Origin: Veillonellaceae bacterium
Lineage (GTDB): Bacteria; Bacillota; Negativicutes; Veillonellales; Veillonellaceae
Direction of reading: 5' to 3'
Assembly (NCBI GenBank): GCA_900765165.1
Contig: CAAFQR010000155.1
Location: forward strand, 1 to 9,871
DNA: 9,871 nt
How positions within the stretch are numbered: position 1 is the stretch's first letter; each line of letters begins with the position of its first letter. This document shows, in pieces, positions 1 through 7,338 of this stretch. The notes beneath the pieces were generated by a model. That model did not search any database. It was not told where the DNA came from and was given only the letters and a program-made list of their open reading frames with translations. Made by a program: the position numbers and the translations under genes.

Positions 1-137
1 CGTCAGACTTTCCACGTCTCGAACCCCACGAATCTCCACCGGCGCAACTAAGGATTCCTACATCTAACGCCATAAGCCACATATCAGACGTATTTATCCC
101 AATTTCTTTTTCGTACAAACTCTATGCCGAGCAATAA
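1..137. other. Unresolved left-edge segment, open on both strands
   Basis: The first 55 or so bases are clearly richer in G and C than the AT-rich DNA that follows, as expected for the end of a gene or a structured RNA cut by the window edge. On the plus strand a frame entering at position 3 stays open for 44 codons to a TAA at 135-137. On the minus strand a frame running out through position 1 is also open and contains the peptide LMALDVG. Neither frame gives a protein I recognise and neither has a good ribosome binding site, so I do not call a gene. No tRNA-like T-arm pairs properly here. Confidence 0.25.
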
Positions 138-184
138 ATTCTATGTTATCATAGTTATACTGAGTTTTATTTTGGAAACTTTGT

Positions 185-226
185 TTAAAGATTTGAGAAT
201 CTTTAAGACATTCGGATATTTATCCG
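185..226 (+). other. Two tandem hairpins upstream of the acyltransferase gene
   Basis: The first hairpin has 9-bp perfect arms (TTAAAGATT at 185-193, AATCTTTAA at 198-206) and a TGAG loop. The second has arms CGGATA (213-218) and TATCCG (221-226); realistically it forms a 5-bp stem with an ATTT loop. Neither is followed by a T-run on either strand, so they are not ordinary intrinsic terminators. They could be a structured leader or protein-binding dyads. Which one is not decidable from sequence. Confidence 0.4.
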
Positions 227-276
227 TGGTAGGGGGCTTTGAGATTCCGTTTCTTTCTTTCACAGAAATGCTTTTT

Positions 277-305
277 TTGTTGTGAATAAGAGGATGTTTT
301 GTAAT
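277..305 (+). promoter_or_regulatory. Candidate sigma-70-type promoter for the acyltransferase gene
   Basis: A TTGTTG -35-like element (277-282) is separated by 17 bp from TGTAAT (300-305). The spacing is ideal but the hexamers are imperfect. Transcription would start near 312, leaving almost no leader before an ATG at 320 but a usable one before the later in-frame ATGs at 341 or 368. It overlaps the dyad at 299-312, which would suit repression. The upstream hairpins would then not be transcribed. Alternative: transcription starts further upstream and this is leader sequence. Confidence 0.3.
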
Positions 306-312
306 GTTACAA
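299..312. promoter_or_regulatory. Perfect 14-bp dyad, candidate operator
   Basis: TTGTAA-TG-TTACAA is a perfect inverted repeat with 6-bp arms and a 2-bp centre. It sits just before the acyltransferase gene and overlaps the candidate -10 element. This geometry is typical of a dimeric repressor site. No regulator can be assigned, and the site does not resemble the motif shared by the rhaB and fucO promoters. Confidence 0.35.
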
Positions 313-319
313 GCGCATT

Positions 320-2173
320 ATGGGAGTAATGATTTATTTTATGGAAAATTTATATAGAGATAAAACAATGATTGGGGAGAAACGGTCTTCCCATATTCAT
401 GGTATAAATGGATTAAAAGGAATTGCCATTATAGGCGTTACATTATTTCACATGTTCCCGGAAACCGTGAGAGGCGGATATCTGGGCGTTGTATTGTTTT
501 TCCTGCTTACAGGGTATTTATTAGCTTATTCAGATGTGGTTAATAAACGCCAATATAGCATTACTGAGTATATAAAGAAAAGGCTAAAGCGCATTTATCC
601 GCCTTTGCTTATGGTGTTACTGTTAACGCTCGGCGTGTATTACTTCATACTACCGAATACACTTTCCGGCATACGATGGGAACTACTATCCATTGTATTA
701 GGTTATAACAACTGGTGGCAGATTGCACAGAATGCGGATTATTTCACTCGCTTGGCGAATACGTCTCCATTTACTCACTTGTGGTTTCTCGGAATTGAGT
801 TGCAGTATTTTGTAATTTGGCCCATTCTTTTCTATATATTTAAGAAATTGAGGATTTACGGCTTTTGGCTTATCTTCCTCTTAGGCGCAGCATCGGCTGT
901 GTGGATGACGTATTTATACGTGCCCGGACAAGATGTGACACGTTTATATTACGGAACCGATACGCGAGCTTATGCGCTCATATTTGGTGCTGTTTTGGGT
1001 ATCCTTGTGGGAGGGCATACCAAGAAATCTGTCGGGGTTGCTGAGCCGAATCCACTGTGGAAACGAATAGCGGCCATCACGGCGTTCACTATTCTTCTGA
1101 TTGGCTTATTGATAGGCTATGTGTTCCTTGGCGGACAAAATCCGCTTCTGTATCAAGGTGGTATGGCCGTCATTACTATTGGCTTATGCGCCATGATTGG
1201 GTTAGTCAATTATGAAAGTCTTACGTTAGGCAAATGGTTGGATAATCCGGTATTGAAGTGGTTAGGGAAAAAAAGCTACGGCATTTTCTTATGGCAATAT
1301 CCGGTGCTTTATGCCGTTCATCGTTTAAATCTTATCAATCAAGCGGAAGAACCGTTACTGTACGGTATTGCGGTTACGGCCGTTATTTTGGTATTGACGG
1401 TTTGGACCGATTATATGGTGTCTTTTATAGAACGGCTTCCGGAGTTTATGCATATACTGCGATTTGGTAAGCGCGTGGCTATTGTTGCCATGGCAATTGT
1501 CACTTGTTGTGTTATGGCGCTCGGTGTGTATGGTGTAGCTGTTTCTTCCAGTGAAAAAATGGGAGATCTTCAGACCTTACAGAATCGTTTGGCGGCCAAT
1601 GAAGCAAAACAACAGCAAGAGAACGAGAAGGCGGCGCAGTTACGAGCTGAAAAGCAAGCTCAAGTAAAACAATCCTTAGCGCATGTATCGGCTATTGGCG
1701 ATTCGGTTATGTTAGGAGCCTCTGATTCGCTTAGAAAAGAATTACCGGGTATTTATATTGATGCAAAAGTATCTCGCTATGTTGGTGCCGGTGAAGGTAT
1801 TGCCAAAAAAATGCAGAGCGAAGACCGGCTGGGAAATGTTGTCCTTATCGGTTTGGGGACTAACGGTCCTATATCGGGCTATTATGAAAGTGATACAAAG
1901 GCGCTACTTAAGTATTTGGGTGATAAGCGACAGATTTTCTGGGTTAATGTGTATTGCCCAGGTTTGGAATGGCAAAATTCAAACAATAAATATTTAGAAC
2001 AACTGGCGAAGGAACATAAGAACATCAAAATCATAGATTGGTATAGCTTGATATCGAAGCATCCGGAATGGTTGGCGGAAGATGGTATACATCCCAATGA
2101 TGAAGGTGTTAAGGCTTATGCACAATTAGTTAGGACGTCTATGGAAAAAGATTTAGAAGAGGACGAGAAGTAG
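320..2173 (+). CDS. OatA-type membrane O-acyltransferase with C-terminal SGNH domain
   Basis: This 617-residue protein joins an acyltransferase-3 membrane domain (about residues 25-380, roughly ten hydrophobic segments) to an extracytoplasmic SGNH hydrolase-like domain (about 455-610). Family marks in the first part are the GLKGIAIIGVTLFH block with His44 and the HLWFLGIELQYF block at 153-164. A further membrane segment (about 386-408) and a Gln/Glu/Ala/Lys-rich, probably coiled-coil linker (412-452) lead to the SGNH part. There GDS holds the presumed nucleophile Ser462, GTN holds Asn515, and DGIH gives Asp588 and His591 of the triad. In OatA proteins the membrane part passes acetyl groups outward and the SGNH part places them on peptidoglycan MurNAc; other cell-surface glycans are possible acceptors here. 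The start is uncertain: ATGs at 320, 329, 341 and 368 are all in frame, none has an ideal SD, and the conserved domain begins after 368. The gene has its own terminator and is probably a separate unit from the rhamnose genes. Confidence 0.85.
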   Translation: MGVMIYFMENLYRDKTMIGEKRSSHIHGINGLKGIAIIGVTLFHMFPETVRGGYLGVVLFFLLTGYLLAYSDVVNKRQYSITEYIKKRLKRIYPPLLMVLLLTLGVYYFILPNTLSGIRWELLSIVLGYNNWWQIAQNADYFTRLANTSPFTHLWFLGIELQYFVIWPILFYIFKKLRIYGFWLIFLLGAASAVWMTYLYVPGQDVTRLYYGTDTRAYALIFGAVLGILVGGHTKKSVGVAEPNPLWKRIAAITAFTILLIGLLIGYVFLGGQNPLLYQGGMAVITIGLCAMIGLVNYESLTLGKWLDNPVLKWLGKKSYGIFLWQYPVLYAVHRLNLINQAEEPLLYGIAVTAVILVLTVWTDYMVSFIERLPEFMHILRFGKRVAIVAMAIVTCCVMALGVYGVAVSSSEKMGDLQTLQNRLAANEAKQQQENEKAAQLRAEKQAQVKQSLAHVSAIGDSVMLGASDSLRKELPGIYIDAKVSRYVGAGEGIAKKMQSEDRLGNVVLIGLGTNGPISGYYESDTKALLKYLGDKRQIFWVNVYCPGLEWQNSNNKYLEQLAKEHKNIKIIDWYSLISKHPEWLAEDGIHPNDEGVKAYAQLVRTSMEKDLEEDEK

Positions 2174-2218
2174 AATTCAGTTTCTTCATATCTAAAACGC
2201 ATATCTCTCTAACTCTAG

Positions 2219-2281
2219 AAAGCCTCTATATTTTAAGCTGATTTTTAATGTCAGCTTTTAATATAGAGGCTTTATTTTTTT
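2219..2281 (+). terminator. Strong intrinsic terminator after the acyltransferase gene
   Basis: A long hairpin has outer arms of 14 perfect pairs (AAAGCCTCTATATT at 2219-2232, AATATAGAGGCTTT at 2260-2273). Inside them are a symmetric TT/TT internal loop and a 7-bp stem (AAGCTGA at 2235-2241, TCAGCTT at 2251-2257) closing a 9-nt loop. A run of seven T (2275-2281) follows. On the opposite strand there is no comparable T-run, so it works mainly for the plus strand. It separates the acyltransferase gene from the rhamnose operon. Confidence 0.93.
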
Positions 2282-2311
2282 GTCTAAAAATCCATATATA
2301 TGCAAAATAAG

Positions 2312-2349
2312 CAAAAACAAAATAACATTATATCATTGATTTGTTTTTG
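2312..2349. promoter_or_regulatory. Inverted repeat, candidate DeoR-type operator upstream of rhaB
   Basis: CAAAAACAAA (2312-2321) and TTTGTTTTTG (2340-2349) are exact reverse complements separated by 18 bp. The right arm overlaps the candidate promoter spacer. The right arm with its flank contains TTGATTTGT (2336-2344) and ATTTGTTTTTG (2339-2349), and both words recur exactly before fucO. A repressor held here would block the rha promoter. Assignment to the local DeoR-family protein is inference from proximity and the shared motif. Confidence 0.5.
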
Positions 2350-2364
2350 GTTGTGTTGTAATAT
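2336..2364 (+). promoter_or_regulatory. Candidate promoter of the rhaBAD-permease-rhaM operon
   Basis: TTGATT (2336-2341) and TAATAT (2359-2364) are separated by 17 bp, each matching the sigma-70 consensus at four of six positions. It lies downstream of the terminator and upstream of a leader of about 90-95 nt. The -35 and spacer overlap the right arm of the inverted repeat, as expected for repression in the absence of inducer. Confidence 0.4.
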
Positions 2365-2386
2365 TGGATTAAAGAAAGATAAACAG

Positions 2387-2406
2387 ACATAAAACAACAT
2401 AAAACA
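2387..2406. repeat. Tandem 10-bp direct repeat in the rhaB leader
   Basis: ACATAAAACA occurs twice back to back (2387-2396, 2397-2406), a phasing of about one DNA helical turn. Its complement, TGTTTTATGT, is T/G-rich like the proposed operator arms, so it may be an auxiliary regulator site. Low complexity of this A-rich leader is the alternative explanation. About 8 nt further on, CCTAT (2414-2418) and ATAGG (2425-2429) can form a small hairpin before the rhaB SD. Confidence 0.4.
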
Positions 2407-2464
2407 AAGAAAACCTATGAGAGGATAGGCAAATAAGTACGGGATATGATTAGGAGGGATTGTT

Positions 2465-3898
2465 GTGAACGGCGAATGGTATTTAGCCATTGACATAGGC
2501 GCCTCTAGCGGACGGCATATAGCAGGTCGTCTTAATAACGGTGTTATTGAACTAAAAGAAATCTATCGGTTTGAGAATAAATTGGTAGAGAGAAACGGGC
2601 ATTTGTGTTGGGACTTGGAAAATCTTTTTCAACAAGTGGTAAAAGGCTTAATGGCTTGTAAAGAAACAGGCTGTATTCCAAAGTCAATCGGTATTGATAC
2701 GTGGGGCGTAGATTTTGTACTGCTCGATAAAGATGGTGCGGTGTTAGGCGATACAGTAGCGTATCGAGATGGACGCACCAAAGGGATTGACGAAGAAGTT
2801 TATAAGAAAATCGGGTTAAAAGAGCTGTATAACCGCACCGGCATACAGAAGTTAATCTTCAATACAGTCTACCAGTTAACGGCGCTAAGAAAACAGCACC
2901 CGAAAATATTAGAAAATGCAGAACACTTCTTGATGATACCGGATTACTTGAATTATTTGCTTACCGGTGTCATGAAGAACGAATATACAAATGCAACAAC
3001 AACACAGTTGGTTAATGCTACTACGGCTTCATGGGATTGGGAGCTGTTAACGCAGTTAAAAATTCCAACGCGGATATTTAAGCCATTATCTAAGCCAGGA
3101 ACAATTGTAGGTCAGGTAACAGCAGCCATTAAAGATCGAATTGGTTTTGATACAACAGTTGTATTACCGGCAACGCATGATACGGGATCGGCTGTTATGG
3201 CAGTGCCGATGGCCGATGATGATTCCTTGTATGTAAGCTCTGGGACCTGGGCTTTAATGGGCATTGAACGCGATTACGCTGATTGCTCTGAAGAAAGCGA
3301 AGCACTTAATTTCACCAACGAAGGCGGCTATGAGTTCCGCTATCGTTACTTGAAAAATATTATGGGTATGTGGATGCTTCAGAATTTGCGCAAAGAATTT
3401 ACGCACAAATACACCTTTGAAGAGCAATTTACGCTGGCGAAGGTAGCGGATTATTTCACCTCGGTTGTAGATGTAAATGATGAAAGCTTCTTGGCGCCAA
3501 CGTCGATGAAAGAGGCAATACGAGAGTATTGCGTACGAACCGGGCAGGCTAAGCCGGAAACAGATGGCGAATTTTTGATGTGTATTTACCGGAGCTTGGT
3601 GGCTTGCTATGAAAAGACTATCGGTGAAATTGAAAAAATAACCGGTAAGACGTATAAGACGGTGCACATTGTTGGTGGCGGCTGTCAGGACGCATTTTTA
3701 AATTCGTTGTTAGCGGCTACAACAGGCAAACAAGTTTACGCAGGACCGATTGAAGCAACGGCGCTAGGCAATGTACTTGCACAAATGATACAAGATGAAC
3801 AATTTAAAGACTTGCAAGAAGCTAGAATGGCGATTCGCGAGTCATTTGCTATCACACCAGTAACCGTGGGAGCTAAAACGATTACGTATACGATTTAA
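2465..3898 (+). CDS. rhaB: L-rhamnulokinase RhaB
   Basis: RhaB phosphorylates L-rhamnulose with ATP to L-rhamnulose 1-phosphate in the cytoplasm. At 477 residues it is close to E. coli RhaB (about 489). It shows the FGGY-kinase plan: the N-terminal phosphate-binding segment LAIDIGASSGRH (residues 7-18), IGIDTWGVDF in the first domain, HDTGSAV with His238-Asp239 (the Asp is the probable catalytic base), and the C-terminal nucleotide-binding segment VGGGCQDAFLNSLLA followed by GPIEATALGN. The start is a GTG with AGGAGGG (2452-2458) 6 nt upstream; no ATG offers a better fit. It is the first gene of the operon, and its stop codon lies inside the SD of rhaA. Neighbouring rhaA and rhaD make rhamnulokinase far more likely than another FGGY sugar kinase. 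Confidence 0.95.
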   Translation: MNGEWYLAIDIGASSGRHIAGRLNNGVIELKEIYRFENKLVERNGHLCWDLENLFQQVVKGLMACKETGCIPKSIGIDTWGVDFVLLDKDGAVLGDTVAYRDGRTKGIDEEVYKKIGLKELYNRTGIQKLIFNTVYQLTALRKQHPKILENAEHFLMIPDYLNYLLTGVMKNEYTNATTTQLVNATTASWDWELLTQLKIPTRIFKPLSKPGTIVGQVTAAIKDRIGFDTTVVLPATHDTGSAVMAVPMADDDSLYVSSGTWALMGIERDYADCSEESEALNFTNEGGYEFRYRYLKNIMGMWMLQNLRKEFTHKYTFEEQFTLAKVADYFTSVVDVNDESFLAPTSMKEAIREYCVRTGQAKPETDGEFLMCIYRSLVACYEKTIGEIEKITGKTYKTVHIVGGGCQDAFLNSLLAATTGKQVYAGPIEATALGNVLAQMIQDEQFKDLQEARMAIRESFAITPVTVGAKTITYTI

Positions 3899-3910
3899 GG
3901 AGGCTACAGT

Positions 3911-5149
3911 ATGGGACGTTTTGAAGAAGCAAAAGAGCGTTATGCAGCATGGGGGATTGATGTAGAGGCAGCACTTACAGAATTACGTAAGGTGCGTGTA
4001 TCCATGCATTGTTGGCAAGGCGATGATGTATTAGGCTTTGACAGTGATTCGTTATCCGGCGGTATTGCGGCTACCGGTAATTATCCGGGGCGAGCACGCA
4101 ATCCGGAAGAATTAATGGGCGATATTAGCAAAGCCTATTCGTTAATCCCGGGTAAGCATAAATTGAACTTGCATAGTTCCTATCGCGTTACGGAAGAAAA
4201 TGTAGATCGTGATGTATTGGAACCAAAGCACTTTGCAGCTTGGGTTGATTTTGCGAAAAAAGAAGGCATTGGTCTTGATTTTAACCCGACCTTGTTCTCT
4301 CATGAAAAGGCCGCAGATAACATGACTTTGTCTCATCCCAATAAGGAAATTCGCGATTTCTGGATCCGTCACTGCAAAGCAAGTCGTAAGATTGCTGATT
4401 ACTTTGGCGAACAGCTTGGTATTACATCGCTTAACAACATTTGGATTCCTGATGGCACTAAAGATGTACCGGGCAATCGCTATGTTCCCCGTGAACGCTT
4501 GAAAGCATCTTTGGATGAAATCTTCACCGATACCTATGACAAGAAACACATGGCCGACTCCATCGAAGGCAAAGTATTTGGTATTGGCGTTGAATCGTAT
4601 ACCGTAGGTTCTCACGAATTCTACATGAACTACGCCGCTAAAAATAACCTGATGTGCCTCTTAGATACTGGTCATTACCATCCGACGGAAGTGGTATCGG
4701 ATAAGCTATCCTCCATGCTCTTATTTAATGAACATGTAGCACTTCATGTAAGTCGTCCGGTACGCTGGGATAGTGACCATGTCATTAAACTTGATGACGA
4801 ATTAAAAGAATTAGCAACGGAAATTGTACGTTGTCATGCGTTACAGCGTACCTTCATCGGGCTCGATTTCTTTGATGCCAGCATTAACCGCGTAGCTGCT
4901 TGGGTAATCGGTATGCGCAACATGATTAAAGCCTTGCTGTATGGCTTGTTGACGCCGAATGAAAAATTACTGCAATTGCAGGATGCAAAGGATTACACGG
5001 CAGTACTGGTATTGTTGGAAGATATTAAGACCTTACCGTTTGGCGATGTATGGGATGAATATTGCCGCCGTGAAGGCGTGCCGGTATGCGGTGAATGGTT
5101 CAATGAAGTGAAAAAATATGAGCAAGACGTGCTGTCTAAACGAGGCTAG
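3911..5149 (+). CDS. rhaA: L-rhamnose isomerase RhaA
   Basis: This 412-residue protein (E. coli RhaA is 419) interconverts L-rhamnose and L-rhamnulose and is a Mn2+-dependent TIM-barrel enzyme. The family's N-terminal block MHCWQGDDVLGFD is present. By family alignment the metal ligands fall on His255 (in GHYHPTE), Asp287 and Asp289 (in VRWDSDHV); IGVESYTVGSHEFYM (Glu228) and IGLDFFDASINR also match closely, so the enzyme should be active. TAAGGAGG, overlapping the rhaB stop, serves as SD 7 nt before the ATG, suggesting translational coupling. Length and motifs show no truncation or frameshift. Confidence 0.97.
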   Translation: MGRFEEAKERYAAWGIDVEAALTELRKVRVSMHCWQGDDVLGFDSDSLSGGIAATGNYPGRARNPEELMGDISKAYSLIPGKHKLNLHSSYRVTEENVDRDVLEPKHFAAWVDFAKKEGIGLDFNPTLFSHEKAADNMTLSHPNKEIRDFWIRHCKASRKIADYFGEQLGITSLNNIWIPDGTKDVPGNRYVPRERLKASLDEIFTDTYDKKHMADSIEGKVFGIGVESYTVGSHEFYMNYAAKNNLMCLLDTGHYHPTEVVSDKLSSMLLFNEHVALHVSRPVRWDSDHVIKLDDELKELATEIVRCHALQRTFIGLDFFDASINRVAAWVIGMRNMIKALLYGLLTPNEKLLQLQDAKDYTAVLVLLEDIKTLPFGDVWDEYCRREGVPVCGEWFNEVKKYEQDVLSKRG

Positions 5150-5176
5150 TTATCGCAGCGCAAAGGAGTTTGTACT

Positions 5177-5998
5177 ATGAATATTAAAGAAGCAACATTT
5201 TTCAAAGAGTTTTTACGCGTCGCTGAAGATGGCTATCGAAAAGGCTGGCATGAACGAAACGGTGGCAATTTAAGCTACCGTATTGCCGATGAGGAAATCG
5301 AAGCTGTGCGTGAATGCTTAGGTCCGGACACGGAATATTTGCCCATAGGCAATACCGTTCCTGGCTTGGCTGGTGAATATTTTTTGGTAACCGGTACTGG
5401 TCGCTACATGCGCAATGTAGCTTTAGATCCAGATCATAACATTGCTGTCATTCGCATTGATGAAAAAGGTGAAAATTACAGTATCGTATGGGGCCTTGTA
5501 TCGGGCGGTCGTCCTACGAGTGAGCTGCCAACACATTTAGCTAATCATGAGCTCAGAAAAAAAGTGAGCGGTGGTACGAATCGGGTTATCTACCACGCTC
5601 ACGCGACGAATGCGATTGCTTTGACGTTTGTTTTGCCGATGGATGAGAAAACATTTACTCATGAATTGTGGGAAATGGCTACCGAAGATCCGGTTGTGTT
5701 CCCGGAAGGCATCGGCGTAGTGCCTTGGATGGTACCGGGCGGTAAAGAGATAGCCGATGCTACCGTGGAATTAATGAAAAAATACCGTGTTGTTGTATGG
5801 ATGCATCATGGTTTATTTGTCTGTGGTGACAGCTTTGATGAAGCATTTGGTTTGATGGAAACGGTGGAAAAAGCAGCTGAAATTTGTGTAAAGGTACGGT
5901 CTATGGGTGGCAAGCGACAGACCATTACCGATCCAGGATTCCGTCAATTAGCAAAAGATTTCAATATTACCTTAAACGAAGATTTCCTCGATAAATAA
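5177..5998 (+). CDS. rhaD: Rhamnulose-1-phosphate aldolase RhaD
   Basis: RhaD is a zinc-dependent class II aldolase that cleaves L-rhamnulose 1-phosphate to dihydroxyacetone phosphate and L-lactaldehyde. The 273 residues match the E. coli length of 274. GRPTSELPTH holds the catalytic Glu116. The zinc ligands are His140 and His142 in YHAHATN and His211 in WMHHGLF, each one position below the E. coli numbering (117, 141, 143, 212). The VFPEGIGVVPWMVPG block is also typical of RhaD and separates it from fuculose-phosphate aldolase, which is shorter. AAAGGAG (5162-5168) lies 8 nt before the ATG. Confidence 0.96.
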   Translation: MNIKEATFFKEFLRVAEDGYRKGWHERNGGNLSYRIADEEIEAVRECLGPDTEYLPIGNTVPGLAGEYFLVTGTGRYMRNVALDPDHNIAVIRIDEKGENYSIVWGLVSGGRPTSELPTHLANHELRKKVSGGTNRVIYHAHATNAIALTFVLPMDEKTFTHELWEMATEDPVVFPEGIGVVPWMVPGGKEIADATVELMKKYRVVVWMHHGLFVCGDSFDEAFGLMETVEKAAEICVKVRSMGGKRQTITDPGFRQLAKDFNITLNEDFLDK

Positions 5999-6019
5999 TC
6001 TACAATTGGAGGGGTATGT

Positions 6020-7303
6020 ATGGGAACGCAAGAGCCTTCGGCTTGGAAAAAGACAATTATGGCAGCTATGACGAGTTACATTGATGCGGGTTCAATCGTA
6101 GCCGGTGCTGCTGGTTTAAGTTTGTGGCAAGCGTATTTACAAATGGATGGCGTGCAAATGGGTATGTTGGCGGCGCTATCCTCCAATGCAGGTTCCGCTG
6201 CAGTAGGTGCTTTGATTGGTGGTCGTTTGTGTGACCGTTACGGTCGAAAATTCGTATACACCTATGATTTGTTGCTCTATGTATTAGGAATGTTGTTTAT
6301 CGTATTCGGTGTTAACTATGCGATGTTGTTGGCCGGTTATATTATCGTTGGCCTTAGTGTAGGTGCCGATATTGTGGCTTCTTGGACTCTTATTGCTGAA
6401 GAAGCACCTGCTGAAAACCGCGCTAAGCATTGTGGTTCGGCACAGTTTGCTTGGGCGCTAGGGCCAGCTGTAGTATTGGCAATTTCTGCCTGGATTAACC
6501 AGTTTGGTTTGATCGGTAACCGTATCGTTTTCGGACATTTGATTATTGTCGCATTATGGGTTTGGTATCAGCGTTTACAAATGCCGGAATCGAAGGACTG
6601 GAAAGCTGCTAAAGAAGCGGAATTGAAGCTCATTAAAGAAGGTAAAGTTAAACCAGTTTCCTATGGTCAGTTATTGTCTGGTATTAATTTAAAAACGGTG
6701 CTTTTCTTATGTGGTGTGTATTCCATCTGGAATTTATGCGCTAGTACTTGGGGCTTCTTCATGCCGTACATTTATGAAAATGTAGGCCGCCTCTCGAACA
6801 GTATGTCTCAGATTATGAGCGTTGCGTCGTTCTTGATCTCCATTGTTGGCACTTATTTCATCTTCATGCGTCTCGGTGATAAAGTGAGCCGTCGGTTGTT
6901 GTACTTTATCATCGGTGGTATTTATGTCGTTGCTTGGGGCGTTTGGGTATTGCCGCCCGATATGCTTTCTATGTGGATGCTATACATGTTCACCATTTTC
7001 GCCGGTTTAAACAACGGTGCCGGGCAACAGGCCTTCTATCAGCTGTGGTGTTCCGAATTGTTCCCAACAAAATATCGCGCTACAGCGCAAGGGTTAACCT
7101 TCTTCGTAACTCGTATTTTAGCAGCTGTTTGGGGTTTCTCAATGCCGATTATCATGAACTCGGTAGGTTTCCGCTACGCAGCTATGATTATGGTTGGTTT
7201 TGCTATTGCAAGCTGGCTCATTGGTACGTTAGGCGCACCGCAGACGCAAGGTAAAACGCTTAAGGATATTGAAATCGAACGCTACGGACATGTGGTTCGC
7301 TAG
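6020..7303 (+). CDS. MFS sugar-porter-type permease, probable L-rhamnose importer
   Basis: A 427-residue polytopic inner-membrane protein with about twelve hydrophobic segments. The MFS motif GGRLCDRYGRK (67-77) lies between TM2 and TM3. AEEAPAENRAKH after TM4, MPESKDW in the central loop (hydrophilic part about 184-226) and SELFPTKYRATAQG in the second half are the usual sugar-porter landmarks. It sits inside the rhamnose operon between rhaD and rhaM, behind a strong SD (GGAGGGG, 6008-6014). The likely role is proton-coupled uptake of L-rhamnose, since no other transporter is present. It is not E. coli RhaT, which belongs to a different (DMT-like) family. Substrate and coupling ion are inferred from context only; fucose or another deoxysugar, or export, cannot be excluded. 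Confidence 0.85.
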   Translation: MGTQEPSAWKKTIMAAMTSYIDAGSIVAGAAGLSLWQAYLQMDGVQMGMLAALSSNAGSAAVGALIGGRLCDRYGRKFVYTYDLLLYVLGMLFIVFGVNYAMLLAGYIIVGLSVGADIVASWTLIAEEAPAENRAKHCGSAQFAWALGPAVVLAISAWINQFGLIGNRIVFGHLIIVALWVWYQRLQMPESKDWKAAKEAELKLIKEGKVKPVSYGQLLSGINLKTVLFLCGVYSIWNLCASTWGFFMPYIYENVGRLSNSMSQIMSVASFLISIVGTYFIFMRLGDKVSRRLLYFIIGGIYVVAWGVWVLPPDMLSMWMLYMFTIFAGLNNGAGQQAFYQLWCSELFPTKYRATAQGLTFFVTRILAAVWGFSMPIIMNSVGFRYAAMIMVGFAIASWLIGTLGAPQTQGKTLKDIEIERYGHVVR

Positions 7304-7338
7304 TGTGTTGGCAAATTCTGTGAAATAAAGGAGGTGAT

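Noticed and set aside
1..20. GTGGAAAGTC on the minus strand, similar to the RNase P RNA core GAGGAAAGTCC
   Set aside because: Several near-invariant positions differ and only a short match is visible before the window edge.
10..45. A tRNA/tmRNA-like 3' end: TCGAACC-like loop followed by TCTCCACC on the plus strand
   Set aside because: The five bases before the loop cannot pair with CCCAC after it, and the CCA end is interrupted by GG, so no T-arm or acceptor end can be built.
1..117. Minus-strand frame with LMALDVG read as the N-terminus of a RuvX-type resolvase
   Set aside because: The residues after this string do not continue the family pattern, and there is no convincing start with SD.
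141..154. CTATGTTATCATAG as an operator palindrome
   Set aside because: The arms are only 5 bp around a 4-nt centre in AT-rich DNA, within chance expectation.
2284..2496. 70-codon minus-strand ORF in the rhaB control region
   Set aside because: It overlaps the rhaB start, the promoter elements and the terminator edge, has no SD, and its hydrophobic, Phe/Ile-rich composition is what AT-rich intergenic DNA produces by chance.
3254..3667. 137-codon minus-strand ORF inside rhaB
   Set aside because: It is a shadow of a conserved kinase gene in another frame and has no recognisable protein features.
4142..4615. 157-codon minus-strand ORF inside rhaA
   Set aside because: It is a shadow frame; the plus strand encodes the conserved isomerase over the whole stretch.
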